Source: Leptolyngbya sp. O-77
GTDB lineage: Bacteria > Cyanobacteriota > Cyanobacteriia > Elainellales > Elainellaceae
Direction of reading: 5' to 3'
Length of the DNA: 64,000 nt
Assembly (NCBI RefSeq): GCF_001548395.1
Contig: NZ_AP017367.1
Span: 3,261,001-3,325,000, forward strand
Positions 8,172 through 17,229 of the stretch are shown piece by piece. How positions within the stretch are numbered: the first letter of the stretch is position 1; the number at the start of each line of letters is the position of its first letter. Below the pieces are notes generated by a model, which saw only the letters and a program-made list of their open reading frames with translations, was not told where the DNA came from and ran no database searches. The position numbers and the translations under genes were made by a program.

Positions 8172-8726
8172 ATGGCTAGCAAAGACCCCTACCGCGAGCA
8201 GCTTAAGCAAGATTTTGGCACCTTGTTTAACACCTTGGAACTAGACGAAACCCAGCGACACTACCTGCGATCGCGCTGGCTAGATCAGGTGCTGTGGATG
8301 GAGAACAAGGCCGGTAGGGCGCGCGATCGCTACTATCGGCTGCGGCTGACCACGATTATTGGCGGCGTGCTGGTGCCAGTGCTGGTGAGCCTAAATAACG
8401 TTGATAACCGCAGGGCAGATGCCATTATCCGCTGGTCTACAGTGGGCATCAGCACGGTGGTTGCGGCCTGTGCAGCAGTCGAGGAATTTTTCAAGTACGG
8501 CGAACGCTGGCGACACTACCGCCGCAGCGTAGAGTCCCTGAAAACCCAGGGCTGGCAGTTTTCTCAACTGACCGGGCTATACACACAATACCCCACCCAT
8601 GAAGAGGCGTTCGACTTCTTCGCCAGCCAAGTCGAGGATATTATCCAAAAAGACGTAGAAACTTACTCAACGACCGTTGCCACTGCCAAGAGACACGAAG
8701 ACTCTGCCCAACAGAGAGGTTTCTAA
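8172..8726 (+). CDS. SLATT-type two-TM protein (DUF4231)
   Basis: A 184-residue protein. An N-terminal helical segment (WLDQVLWMENKAGRARDRYYRLR) leads into two hydrophobic helices (about residues 60-78 and 91-108), then a conserved helical tail with RWRHYRRSVESLKTQGW and AFDFFASQVEDI. This layout matches the DUF4231 branch of the SLATT superfamily (SMODS- and SLOG-associating 2TM effectors). In the predicted systems SLATT proteins oligomerise in the membrane and act as an effector, probably a pore. It follows the SLOG gene closely and the pair is probably one operon. No nuclease, CD-NTase or protease gene flanks it. Confidence 0.78.
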   Translation: MASKDPYREQLKQDFGTLFNTLELDETQRHYLRSRWLDQVLWMENKAGRARDRYYRLRLTTIIGGVLVPVLVSLNNVDNRRADAIIRWSTVGISTVVAACAAVEEFFKYGERWRHYRRSVESLKTQGWQFSQLTGLYTQYPTHEEAFDFFASQVEDIIQKDVETYSTTVATAKRHEDSAQQRGF

Positions 8727-8830
8727 GAGCGATTCTCGATTTTAGATTTGCGATTTTTGGGATTTTCGATTGGGATTTTCGACTAGATAGAGCAGCCATA
8801 AAGCTCGCAATGTAGCCATGTGGAGACAGG

Positions 8831-9475
8831 CTATTCGCGCTTGAGCCAGATGCCCCGCAGCCCCGCCCGCGTCGCGCCTTCATAGTCTTCTCGGAAACTG
8901 TCGCCGACGTGCCATGCGGCAGCGGGCGGGCAGTCGTGCTTTTTCAGCGCCAGTTGAAAGATTTGAGCATCTGGCTTGGATACGCCTGCTTCGGTAGAAA
9001 TCGTGACCGAGGAGAAGTAGTTGGCCAAATCCAGCGCTTCCAGCACGCTGTGAATCCGGGAGTCGAAGTTGGACAACACGCCCAGTTCCACGCCGCGATC
9101 GCGCCATTGACCCAGCGTGGACAGGGTGTCGGCGTAGACAAACCACGGGTCTGCGGCAGCGAAGTGGTCGTAGAGCGCACTGAAAAAGGCAGAGAAATCC
9201 GCAAACTGGTTCAGCACGCCAACTTCTTGAAACGTCTCAGCGGCGATCGCCCACCACCAGGCATACTCCCGGTCGGGAATCTCCGTCGGATCGGTTCCTG
9301 GAAAAGCCATCGGCGTTGCAGCCTTAAAGCTCTTAAAAAACGCCCGATCCACCGCCGCTGCATCCACCGTCACCCCAAACCGCTTGGCCAGATCGGCATA
9401 CACCGCACCCACACTGCCGCGAACACCAAACAGCGTACCAACTGCATCAAAGAAAATGACCTTGGGGAGGGGCAT
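8831..9475 (-). CDS. HAD-superfamily hydrolase (HDHD3/DREG-2-like)
   Basis: A 214-residue HAD protein. Motif I is FFDAVGTLF with the nucleophilic Asp in place; motif II is VLSNFDSR; motif III is the Lys of GVSKPDAQIF; motif IV is HVGDSFREDY. The second motif-I position is Val rather than Asp. Most HAD phosphatases need that Asp as acid/base; haloacid dehalogenases and the DREG-2-like group lack it, so the substrate cannot be assumed to be a phosphate ester. The start is directly beside a GA-rich tract, and the spacer to ndbB is repetitive. Confidence 0.85.
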   Translation of the reverse strand: MPLPKVIFFDAVGTLFGVRGSVGAVYADLAKRFGVTVDAAAVDRAFFKSFKAATPMAFPGTDPTEIPDREYAWWWAIAAETFQEVGVLNQFADFSAFFSALYDHFAAADPWFVYADTLSTLGQWRDRGVELGVLSNFDSRIHSVLEALDLANYFSSVTISTEAGVSKPDAQIFQLALKKHDCPPAAAWHVGDSFREDYEGATRAGLRGIWLKRE

Positions 9476-9478
9476 TGG

Positions 9479-9889
9479 GGGAAGGGGGGATGAAAGGAGG
9501 AAGAGCGAAGAAGGAAGAACGAAAAAGGAAGAGGGAAGAGCGAAGAAGGAAGAACGAAAAAGGAAGAGGGAAGAAGGAAGAAGGAAGAACGAAAAAGGAA
9601 GAGGGGAAGAACGAAGAAGGAAGAACGAAAAAAGGAAGAGGGAAGAACGAAGAAGGAAGAACGAAAAAGGAAGAGGGAAGTGTGAAAGTTGGGGGTTGGG
9701 GTTAGCGGATTAATGCGCTGGGGAGAGACGAGCGAAGCAGCCATAAGGGGCGCTAAAGCGAGGAGTTGGAAAGAACCCAGAAAAGCATCTCTATCTTTTT
9801 TCGCTCTTCTTTTTTCGTTCTTCGTTCTTCCTTCTTCTTTCGTTCTTCGTTCTTCCTTCTTCGTTCTTCCTTTTCCCTTTTTCCCCTTC
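9479..9889. repeat. GA-rich array and facing CT-rich array (inverted pair)
   Basis: From 9479 to about 9680 the plus strand is almost pure purine, built from words such as GAAGAACGAAAAAGGAAGAG. From about 9795 to 9887 the same words appear in reverse complement (TTCGTTCTTCCTTCTT). The two arms could pair into a long imperfect hairpin around a 115-bp centre that holds no convincing gene. Long open frames through this stretch are artefacts of its low complexity. A shorter stretch with the same words lies at 24726-24778. Confidence 0.9.
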
Positions 9890-11080
9890 AGCTTGCCAGC
9901 AGATCCCGAATCGGTTTCGTGATCCAGTTCAGCCCTACTTTGATTTGATGGTCGAAGGTGGGCATTCGATAGAGGTAGGCGAGGCGGCGGAAGAGATGCG
10001 CGGCGGGCCCATCGAGGGAAACGCCCGAGTCCCGTGAGGGTGGCTTCGGTGGGTGCCAAGGGAGAGCATTTCGCCCAGGTGCTGATAGCGGAAGGGGAGC
10101 AGGGGGCGATCGCTCAGAGAAGCCCACACATTCCATCCGGCATAGTCTGCTGCCTGGAACGCGGCTTGAGCCGTCGCAGGCACTTTTTGCCCGTCGGCAT
10201 CCTTCATCTCGGCCAGGTCGCCCAAGGCAAAGATTTCTGGGTAGTCTATCACTTGCAGGGTTGGGCTGACGAGGAGTTGACCTCGCTCGGTCTGGGGCAG
10301 AGGCAGGCTTTTCACAAAGTCTGGCACCTTGTTGCCCACCGTCCACATCACAATATCGACCGGAAGGGTGTCTACTTTGCCGCGATAGTCTAGCGAGATG
10401 CTGTCTGCGGTCACCTCGGTCACCTGGGTTTCCAGGTCGATCCAAACTCCGCGCTTTTCCAGGGCTTTTGTCGCAGCGTCGCGGTTAAAGCTGGGGGAAT
10501 TTCGCAAGATCTGGTCGCCCAGTTCCACCAGACGCACCCGACCGCGATCGCCCAGCCGATCCGCCAGTTTGCAGGCCAGTTCTACACCGCTATAGCCAGC
10601 GCCCACAATAGCCACACGAATCCGGTCGGCGGGCGATGCTTCGAGGATTCTTAGCCGCTCTTGCAGCCGATAGGCATCCTCAATCGAGCGGAAGGGGATG
10701 GCACATTCTGCCACACCGGGTGCCATCGTCAGGGGCGTTTCGCCACCCAGCGCCAGCACCAGGCGATCATAGTTCAGCGTTGCGCCATCCTGAAGTTGTA
10801 CTTGGCGAGCCGTGACATCTACGTGGGCAACGGCTCCCTGGCGAAACTGGATGCCTGTGTTGGCCAGCAGTTCCGAAAACGGCGGTGCAACCTCCCAGGT
10901 TTGCAGTTCCCCAGTCACCAGCTCGTAGAGCAGCGGCAAGAACAGGAAGCGATCGCGCTGATCCACCAGCACAATCTCTGGCTTCGCGTCCGTCCAGGGC
11001 AACTGGCTGAGGCGCAGGGCCGTGTATAGCCCACCAAACCCGCCGCCCAGAATGCAGATTCGATTGGAACGTTGGGTCAT
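9888..11080 (-). CDS. ndbB: Type-II NAD(P)H dehydrogenase, NdbB-like (two frameshifts)
   Basis: The FAD-binding ILGGGFGGLYTALRLSQLPW opens the protein, IVGAGYSGVELA is the NAD(P) site, and IFALGD near the end is the second FAD motif. The sequence looks closest to Synechocystis Slr1743 (NdbB), reported as a demethylphylloquinone reductase in vitamin K1 synthesis; that match is from memory. The reading frame breaks twice within 30 bp: an extra base in GGTGGGTG (about 10050) and another in GCCCG (about 10024). Undoing both joins QHLGEMLSLGT to TEATLTGLG and then to VSLDGPAAHLFRRLAYLYRMP, the expected C-terminus, ending at 9888. Full length is then about 397 residues. Probably a consensus error, otherwise a pseudogene. 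Confidence 0.82.
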
Positions 11081-11169
11081 ATATGAATGTGAAGGTTGAA
11101 ATCGGGCATCACCCTTAGGATATCGCAGGTTTTGAGGGGCGGGGTTTTCAGGTCAAAATTTTGGAACGC

Positions 11170-11502
11170 TCAGGATTTCCACCCCGCAGCGGCACGATCG
11201 AGGACGTAGGCTGCTACGGATTCGATTTCTTCGGCCGTGAGCTTGTCTTTGTAGGCAGACATATTCGCCTTGCCATTGGCGACAATCTGGGCGATCGCCT
11301 CTATCGTGGCATAGCCGTTCTTCTCCAGTGCGGGCTGCCTCAAATTCTTGCCGCGCCGAATGATATTGCCCCCGTTGACGTGACAGCCCGCGCAGTGAAC
11401 CTCGAACACAGCTGCACCCGTCTCTAGATCAGCAGCGTGAACGGGAAGTGACGGGCTAAAAACCAGTAAAAAAGATAGCAGTGCGATGAGAAAAAGACGC
11501 AT
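11170..11502 (-). CDS. Cytochrome c6-like protein (c6B/c6C type)
   Basis: A 110-residue class I cytochrome c with a clear signal peptide (hydrophobic residues 4-22, AHA-like cleavage site near 23). CAGCH binds haem covalently; Met in KANMSAY is the likely sixth ligand. The segment NGGNIIRRGKNL after CxxCH distinguishes the c6B/c6C-like paralogues from the classic PetJ donor to photosystem I. Cytochrome c6 carries electrons in the thylakoid lumen, whereas the role of the paralogues is unsettled. It lies 89 bp upstream of the ndbB-like gene on the same strand, so the two may be co-expressed. I have left the symbol blank because petJ itself is uncertain. Confidence 0.85.
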   Translation of the reverse strand: MRLFLIALLSFLLVFSPSLPVHAADLETGAAVFEVHCAGCHVNGGNIIRRGKNLRQPALEKNGYATIEAIAQIVANGKANMSAYKDKLTAEEIESVAAYVLDRAAAGWKS

Positions 11503-11503
11503 T

Positions 11504-11545
11504 TTGGAATTTTGGATTTTAGATTTTGGATTTTAGATTTTGAAT
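11504..11545. repeat. AT-rich GGATTTTAGATTTT repeat
   Basis: The words GATTTTGGATTTTAG recur three times between the permease stop and the cytochrome start. The same word family appears at 8728-8784 and, in reverse complement, at 2062-2095, so it is a dispersed intergenic repeat in this genome. Confidence 0.75.
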
Positions 11546-11567
11546 CTAAGCCTGAATGCCCAGCCGT

Positions 11568-12751
11568 TTATTCCCTGAGCGCGGTTACGGGGTCGAGGCG
11601 GCTGGCGCGGAGGGCAGGGAACAGACTGGCTCCGATGCCAACAAGCAGGGCAGAACTCATGGCCACTGTAGCAGTGCAGGGGTTGAATTGGTAGGGCAGG
11701 TCAAACTGTTGGGCGACGAGTAGCGTGAGTCCGTGAACCGAGGCGATCGCCACCAGACCGCCCATCGAACTCAGCAGCACCGCTTCCAGCACAAACTGCA
11801 CCAAAATTTCCTGCTGGGTTGCGCCAATGGCACGACGGATGCCAATTTCTGATGTGCGCTCAGTTACAGCGGCAATCATGATATTGGCAATGCCTACCCC
11901 ACCCACCAGCAGCGAAATGGCTCCGACGGCCGCTAGGGCCCGCGATGTGAGCGTTAGCATCTCCTGCTGCTGCAAGATCTCTTCCACGTTATTCCAGGTG
12001 TAAAAGCGATGCCCGCCATAGCGTTGTTGCATCAGCGTCTTCACCTGATCTTCCAGCGGTTTGATCTGCGTGAGATGCTTGGGACGAACGCGCACGGCAT
12101 CCATTCCGCGATCGCCCGTGAGCGCGCTGTGGAACGATAGCGATACCAACAAAAGACCGTCTCGATTCGTGCTTTCAGGATTGACTTTGCGATGAATCAC
12201 GCCCACTACTGTGAATGGCTGACGATTCACATAAATCTGCTCGCCAACTGCTGATAGCTCTTGAAACAAGGACGCAGCTAGCATCTGATCGATCACGGCA
12301 ACAGGACGATAGGCTGCCAAGTCAGCGGATGTAAAAAATCGCCCTGCCTGTAACCGATTGCCAGAACTGCGGAGATAGTCGGTGTCTACTGCAACGAAAG
12401 TTGGGGACGGGCGCTGCGATCGCGAAACAGCGCCTCTCTCGGCCCGTCCCACTTTAGCCCGCTGACCACAGCCGCCTGAGGCAAGCGCTGCTGCAAATAG
12501 GCAATATCGCTCTGCTGAAGCGATACCCAGGTGTCGCCGCCCATCCATTCTGGAATCGCCGTCACCTGTGGGGCTTCTCGCTCGTCTAGACGGCGGGCAA
12601 TCACGGCACGGCTAATATCACCGACGTTTAGCGTGGCGCTGACGGCTGCTACGCCCATTAGTGTGCCAAGGGTGGTGAGGAGCGATCGCACAGGGTTGCC
12701 TCGCAGCGATCGCCAGGTGAGCATGAGCAAATCTGCTGGTGCAAGGCTCAC
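11568..12751 (-). CDS. MacB/FtsX-type ABC permease (one frameshift)
   Basis: The N-terminal part begins LTWRSLRGNPVRSLLTTLGTLMGVAAV, the usual first helix of MacB-type permeases. The C-terminal part carries VGGVGIANIMIAAVTERTSEIGIRRAIGA and ends DPVTALRE, both hallmarks of the family. The two parts are in different frames; the switch falls at the run CCCC near 12403-12408, and one extra C would restore RPPTFVAVDTDY. Restored length is about 395 residues. The start is a GTG overlapping the adaptor's TGA (GTGA), so the two are translationally coupled. No ATPase gene is adjacent, unlike the second exporter at 30.4-33.8 kb. Confidence 0.82.
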
Positions 12752-14061
12752 GGTTCGCCCTCCATCGATTCTGTCTCTGCGCTGCCAGATTCAGCCGACG
12801 GGTTCGCAGGCACAACCGGCATTCCCGGTGTCAGCAGCACGTCTGGCGGCGGCACAATGACGCGATCGCCCGGCCGCAGCCCCCTCGTCACTTCTACTTC
12901 CGTCAGTCCCCTCCAGTCCCCAGTTCCACAGGCTGCTGCTGCGCCCGTCCGTTGCCGTCCATCAGCCAGACGAAAGAATTTGCGCCATTACGCTGCAATG
13001 CCTCAATCTCCAGCGTTACAGTATTTTGGCGCTGTTGTAGCACCAGCTCCACATTCACCGAACTGCCAGGAATCAGTGTTCCTGTGGGGCGATCGAGGCG
13101 GATTGTCGTCGGCACGGTGGTCTGTGCGGATTGAGAGTCGCCAGATTCAGAGGCGATCGCCTGCGGATACAGATCCACCACGCGCCCCAGATACACCGTC
13201 GGGTCGGGGCCAATCACCGTCACCCGCGCCGTTTGTCCGAGTCGCACCTGCGCTGCGTTTAGTGTGGAAAGCTGCAATTTCACCAATTCCTGGCGCGGGT
13301 CTCCCAGCGTCAGCAACTCCGTCCGCCGCTCTACGCCGTCTCCGTCCTTTACGCTCAATCCCAGCACTACACCGTCCCTCGGTGCCGTGATGATAGTGTC
13401 CTGAAGCTCCTGTTGTGTGCGCCGTTGTTGCAATTGCAAGCTCTGGAGTTCTAACCGAGCCGTCTTCACAGCCGTCTCTGCATCTCGCAGCGCGCCGCCA
13501 GCGATCGCGTACTTCTGTCGCCTGCTGCTGCACCCGCTCCCGCGAAATCGCGCCCATGTCGGCCAGTCCTTGCAGTGTCGTCAGTTGTTCCTGGTCGGCA
13601 CTCAGTTGTGCCCTGGCTTCGTCGATTTGCGCCTGACTGCGGGCCAGGGTTTCTGCCTGCTTTGCAGCTTGCAGTTCTTGCTCTAACAGGGCCGTTTGAC
13701 GGTCAGGATTTCGCAGCACAATCAGCGTTTGCCCCCGCTCGATGCGAGCGCCCGGAGCCACCAACACTTGCTCTACTGCCCCTTCCAGCGGCGACAGCAG
13801 GGTTTGTTGCCCACCCAGTTCCAGCGTGCCGCTTTCGTTAATTACGGTTTCTATCGTGCCCCGGTCTACCGTCAACAGCCGCACCGCCACAGGATTAGAG
13901 CCACGACTGGTCATCCAAGCATAGACCGCCCACCCGCTCAAACTCAATACCGCCAATGTGCCCGATACCAGAATCAGACGCGACCCCATTTTCATGCGAT
14001 GGACGGACTTTTCAGGCGGGGCAGACCGGGAGGGAGATGCGACCGGAGGGGGCTGGAGCAT
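12748..14061 (-). CDS. HlyD/MacA-type periplasmic adaptor (two frameshifts)
   Basis: A signal-anchor helix (LILVSGTLAVLSLSGWAVYAW) is followed by the first half of a lipoyl domain (GAVEQVLVAPGARIERGQTL), a coiled coil, then the barrel-like part with TIITAPRDGVVLGLSVKDGD. The frame changes near 13490-13500 (one surplus base) and again near 12905 in a GGGG run (one missing base). Correcting both yields a continuous protein ending GLRPGDRVIVPPP...MEGEP at 12748. Adaptors of this class bridge an inner-membrane ABC permease to a TolC-like channel. It is coupled to the downstream permease by a GTGA overlap. It may be a real relic or may be intact behind consensus errors. Confidence 0.8.
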
Positions 14062-14208
14062 AGCAGTAAATTTAGAGGGCGATCGCTCTAATAATATCTA
14101 TAAGTGATATCAAGCGAGAATATTTACTAACTACACAAAAACCAGCCAAGATTCCGGAGCCGGAGGATAAGGGAGCAGGGTGGACTCAGACTCTACGCCG
14201 AGGCTCCG

Positions 14209-14430
14209 TCACTCCACGACCTCAAACCCACTTACCTCAAAAACCGGGCCAATCATCGCGATCGACATCACATCGTCACGCACCTGACCCGTCACGCGCA
14301 CCTGCTGACCTGCCCTCAGCAAGCCTTCTGGCGCATTTTTCATAATTTCGTAGGTGCCCTGCTCAGTCTTTAGCGCCCACGCGCCCACGCCCAGGGTAGA
14401 TTTTTCAACAGTTCCTTCTAGGGTCAACAT
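14209..14430 (-). CDS. Small conserved protein, OB-fold-like
   Basis: A 73-residue soluble protein with no signal peptide or membrane helix. Alternating hydrophobic residues (LEGTVEKSTLGVGAWALKT ... QQVRVTGQVRDD) suggest five short beta strands like an OB fold. Similar short proteins occur in other cyanobacteria as far as I recall, without assigned function. It stands between the adaptor gene and the YaaW-like gene, on the same strand. Confidence 0.6.
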   Translation of the reverse strand: MLTLEGTVEKSTLGVGAWALKTEQGTYEIMKNAPEGLLRAGQQVRVTGQVRDDVMSIAMIGPVFEVSGFEVVE

Positions 14431-14488
14431 GATGGCCTTAATGATGGCTTAGATAACTAACTAGGTCTCTTAACGAGGAGGGGCGGGT

Positions 14489-15349
14489 CTAGGCGGGGCA
14501 TTCGGCGGCGCGAATCAGGCGGATTTGCGCCAGGGTGAAGACGACGGGGATGACGCGAGCATAGTTGGTGGCGATCGCCCGCCAGCCCAAGTCCGCAAAG
14601 AACCACGCCCACAGCGCCGGCCCCAGCACCGACAGCACTGACCGCACGGCTCCATATCGCGCAGCGCTAGCAGCCATGCCGCGATAGGCCGCTCGCACTG
14701 CAACCTGATTGGCGATCGCCCCGCCGGCCTGTTTTGCTGCTTGGTAGGTCGCCGCGTGTAGCGTAAACTGACGCGCCATCATTTGCAGCAGCCACGGCCG
14801 CACCACCGCACTCACCGCCAGCGCACTGCCGCCCTTCATCAGCAGACCAGATGGGTTGGTTTGCAGCGACGGCGGAAGTTGGCGAGTTAGCTCAGAATGG
14901 GACAGCGACTCCTGCAATTCGCTGTTTAATACCCGCTGCTCAGACGGGGGCAACTGCTGCCACGCCCGCTGGAGCAACGTCAGAAAAATCTCCGCTTCTA
15001 GCTCTGCGGTGGACAGGCTGAGGGAATAAGGAATTCGCAGATAGCGACAAATTTGGATCAAGACCTGGCGATAGGTGACGTGGCGCGTCTTGCCCTGCAA
15101 CACCGTTATCCCGTCCGCCGCCAAAAACCGAAAGCGCTGCTCCAAATCGCTCAGCCAGCGATCGCGCTCCTGGCTACACACCGCCACGGGGTCGGGCGTA
15201 TACATATAATCCAGTGGGTTCAGCTTGCGGCAGAACAGGATCTCGGTCAGCACTTCCAATTCCTCTTCGGTCGCCAGTTCCAACGCTGCCCTTAGCTCGT
15301 CCACGCTGCCTCCTCCCCCACGGTTCAACAAAGAGTCCGACAATATCAA
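14489..15349 (-). CDS. YaaW/UPF0174-family protein
   Basis: A 286-residue protein. The N-terminal LRAALELATEEELEVLTEILF resembles DUF3944, and the middle part (VTYRQVLIQICRYLRIPYS, then FLTLLQRAWQQL) follows the pattern of E. coli YaaW. The C-terminal 100 residues are hydrophobic (GGSALAVSAVV; LGPALWAWFFADLGWRAI) and could be membrane-associated. The family is annotated as ubiquinol-cytochrome c chaperone-like, but no function is demonstrated. The adjacent 73-residue gene is 58 bp downstream. Confidence 0.72.
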   Translation of the reverse strand: MILSDSLLNRGGGGSVDELRAALELATEEELEVLTEILFCRKLNPLDYMYTPDPVAVCSQERDRWLSDLEQRFRFLAADGITVLQGKTRHVTYRQVLIQICRYLRIPYSLSLSTAELEAEIFLTLLQRAWQQLPPSEQRVLNSELQESLSHSELTRQLPPSLQTNPSGLLMKGGSALAVSAVVRPWLLQMMARQFTLHAATYQAAKQAGGAIANQVAVRAAYRGMAASAARYGAVRSVLSVLGPALWAWFFADLGWRAIATNYARVIPVVFTLAQIRLIRAAECPA

Positions 15350-16237
15350 AGTCTGACAATATAAAGTCTGACAAAGAGTTCTACAAAAAAGAGCCTGACA
15401 AAGAACCCTAACTAAAGAATCCTAACTGCTGTTGCACTGACCTGATTCTATCTGGCAGGCTCCGGTTTTGGCGTAGTTCTATGAAGAATTGCCAAACCCC
15501 TGGATATTAACCGTGCTGCATGGGACGATTCCTCCCTCACCTCCTCACGTCCTGAGTATGCGTTTGCCCTGAGATAGAGAAGCGGGCGATCGCGCTGAGA
15601 TTGTTATCCAGCGCTCCGCCCATACAGCCAGTCGATTCCGTTCAGCAAGTCAGTCATGCAAGTAAGCGGAGATATCTGCTTCAGAAGCTATCTTGATGCA
15701 CCGATCTCAAGCAGGTTTCTGATTGCAACCCCCAGGCTGCCCACTGTCCTCCTGAAGATGACCAAACGGGTTGCATTCAATTTGCCTACAAGCCCTGTCA
15801 AAAAAGTTGGTTCCAAACTCGTTATTTGATATAAACTCATCGTCTATATAGATGGGCTAATGAATGGCTCATCTATACGGACAACTGCTAACAAGCAATA
15901 GTTTGGCTAAACATTTAGCCGCGATCAGAAGGTGAAATCGCTCTAGCGCCAGAGTGAAATGAGCTTTCTCGAACGCTGCTTAGAAAAATGTATGGCTTTA
16001 TCTATCTCGTTGTAACATGGGGGCAAGCTACAGCGTTTCTGAGGCAGGTCTAAAGCAAGTGAAGGTGTGAATTATCATGATCCTTGCACAAGGCATAGAG
16101 GGTATGCTTGAGCTAGCAAGCAAACGCTGTGAAGTCAAAAGCTAGAGCAATGTCCTGAGTAGAAGCTCCAGATGAATGGGGTCTTCGGCTAGACAAGGCG
16201 CAATGTTTTTAAGTCGCTCGTTTTAGAGTTTAAGTGA
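15350..16237. other. 888-bp spacer with a hairpin, upstream of cyAbrB
   Basis: No coding frame is convincing. The first 70 bp contain four degenerate direct repeats of AAAGAGTCTGACAA-like words. An 8-bp inverted repeat TATAGATG/CATCTATA (15847-15854 and 15870-15877) can extend by a few more pairs. The composition is poorer in GC than the neighbouring genes. It may be a long 5' leader of the cyAbrB gene or may hold a non-coding RNA; I cannot tell which. Confidence 0.55.
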
Positions 16238-16632
16238 ATGAGTAGAAAAAAGAAGATCGAGCCACTGACAGGAGAATCTCTGTTGGCTAAGGTGAAGCAA
16301 CTGGAGAACCTTACCAAGGAAGAGAAGGCTAGGGAGTGCGGATACTATACCGTTACTAAAAATGGTGTAGAGCGGGTCAATATGATGAAATTCCCTGAAT
16401 GCGTTGATTGATGCTGAGGGGAATCGAGCTAGACAGCAAATCTGCGACAAATGGTCGCGGCGGACGCAGCGCCAGCTATCGCATTACGGTGCAGTCTAAT
16501 GGAAACTTGCTGATTGGCTCTGCCTACACTAAGCAGATGAATTTGCAGCCCGGAGACGAGTTTGAGATTTCTCTTGGGCGAAAGCATATTCGTCTGAAGC
16601 AAATCGATGAAGACGGCGCAGTTGAAGAGTAA
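16238..16632 (+). CDS. cyAbrB-type transcriptional regulator (two frameshifts)
   Basis: The N-terminal half reads MSRKKKIEPLTGESLLAKV up to NMMKF; the C-terminal half reads ELDSKSATNGRGG and then the AbrB-like DNA-binding hairpin (YRITVQSNGNLLIGSAY, LQPGDEFEISLG). The halves are in different frames. Removing one C from TTCCCTG (about 16391-16393) and one A from GGGGAATCG (about 16424) gives the continuous join MMKFLNALIDAEGIELDS and a 130-residue protein, the normal cyAbrB size. These regulators control nitrogen and carbon metabolism and hydrogenase genes in cyanobacteria. They are often indispensable, so the breaks are probably sequence errors. A strong terminator follows at 16855. Confidence 0.82.
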
Positions 16633-16733
16633 CCGCAAGTTCATCAATCAGGGTTTCCTGACATCGAACTTCCTGACTGTGAGTCCTCTCACCGAGATTT
16701 TGACTGTCAGGCGCTTCCTACGCACACTTCGAT

Positions 16734-16771
16734 TGATAAAGGGTGCATATGATGATAAAGGGTGCATATGA
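16734..16771. repeat. Two perfect 19-bp direct repeats
   Basis: The unit TGATAAAGGGTGCATATGA occurs twice in tandem, between the cyAbrB stop and its terminator. The rest of the 16633-16971 spacer holds only that terminator. Confidence 0.9.
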
Positions 16772-16854
16772 TGAGGGGCTTGATGGACAAGGGTTCATCA
16801 GTATGTCTGGCTCAACACCCTTCACCCAATCGTCTCTATGATTGTTTCCATCAG

Positions 16855-16895
16855 TGCGGCAGATGAGGTTTCTCTAACTCATTTGCCGCATTTTT
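16855..16895 (+). terminator. Rho-independent terminator after cyAbrB
   Basis: TGCGGCAGATGAG pairs with CTCATTTGCCGCA (13 positions, one mismatch) around a 10-nt loop, followed by TTTTT. Confidence 0.88.
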
Positions 16896-16971
16896 GCTGC
16901 CATCATTGCGAGGCGATCGCCGCATTATTCTGATGCCCGCTGATGCCCCAATCTTAATGCACGAATCGTCT

Positions 16972-17229
16972 TCAGGCTGCACTCAGCAAAACGGATCTGC
17001 CCAGCAGTCGATACAGGCGGACTTGCTGCTTGGTTGCCTGGGTAATGGCAAATAGCTCAATACCCCAATGTGCAGCGTATTCTTTTGCGAAACGTCTTGC
17101 TTGCTTTGCAGATTCGGCTTGAATGAGCAGTTCGTCGGCTAGCTCGGTTGTGCCCAAGTAGGCAAACTCTGCCAGATACACTGCGACTGGCTGTTTGACG
17201 CTGGATAAAAGCGTTTGATGTTGGGGCAT
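16972..17229 (-). CDS. Hypothetical protein, 85 residues
   Basis: A short soluble protein starting MPQHQTLLSSVK, with AEFAYLGTTELADELLI and an alanine/lysine-rich helix (AESAKQARRFAKEYAAHWG). No signal peptide, membrane segment or known motif. I do not recognise it. It is convergent with the cyAbrB terminator and preceded by a 400-bp spacer. Its codon use resembles that of neighbouring real genes. Confidence 0.5.
   Translation of the reverse strand: MPQHQTLLSSVKQPVAVYLAEFAYLGTTELADELLIQAESAKQARRFAKEYAAHWGIELFAITQATKQQVRLYRLLGRSVLLSAA

Noticed and set aside
9370..10059. A 229-codon open frame through the GA/CT-rich spacer, minus strand
   Set aside because: It is almost entirely low-complexity SFFVLPSSFF-type sequence created by the repeat; only its first 15 residues correspond to a fragment of frameshifted ndbB.
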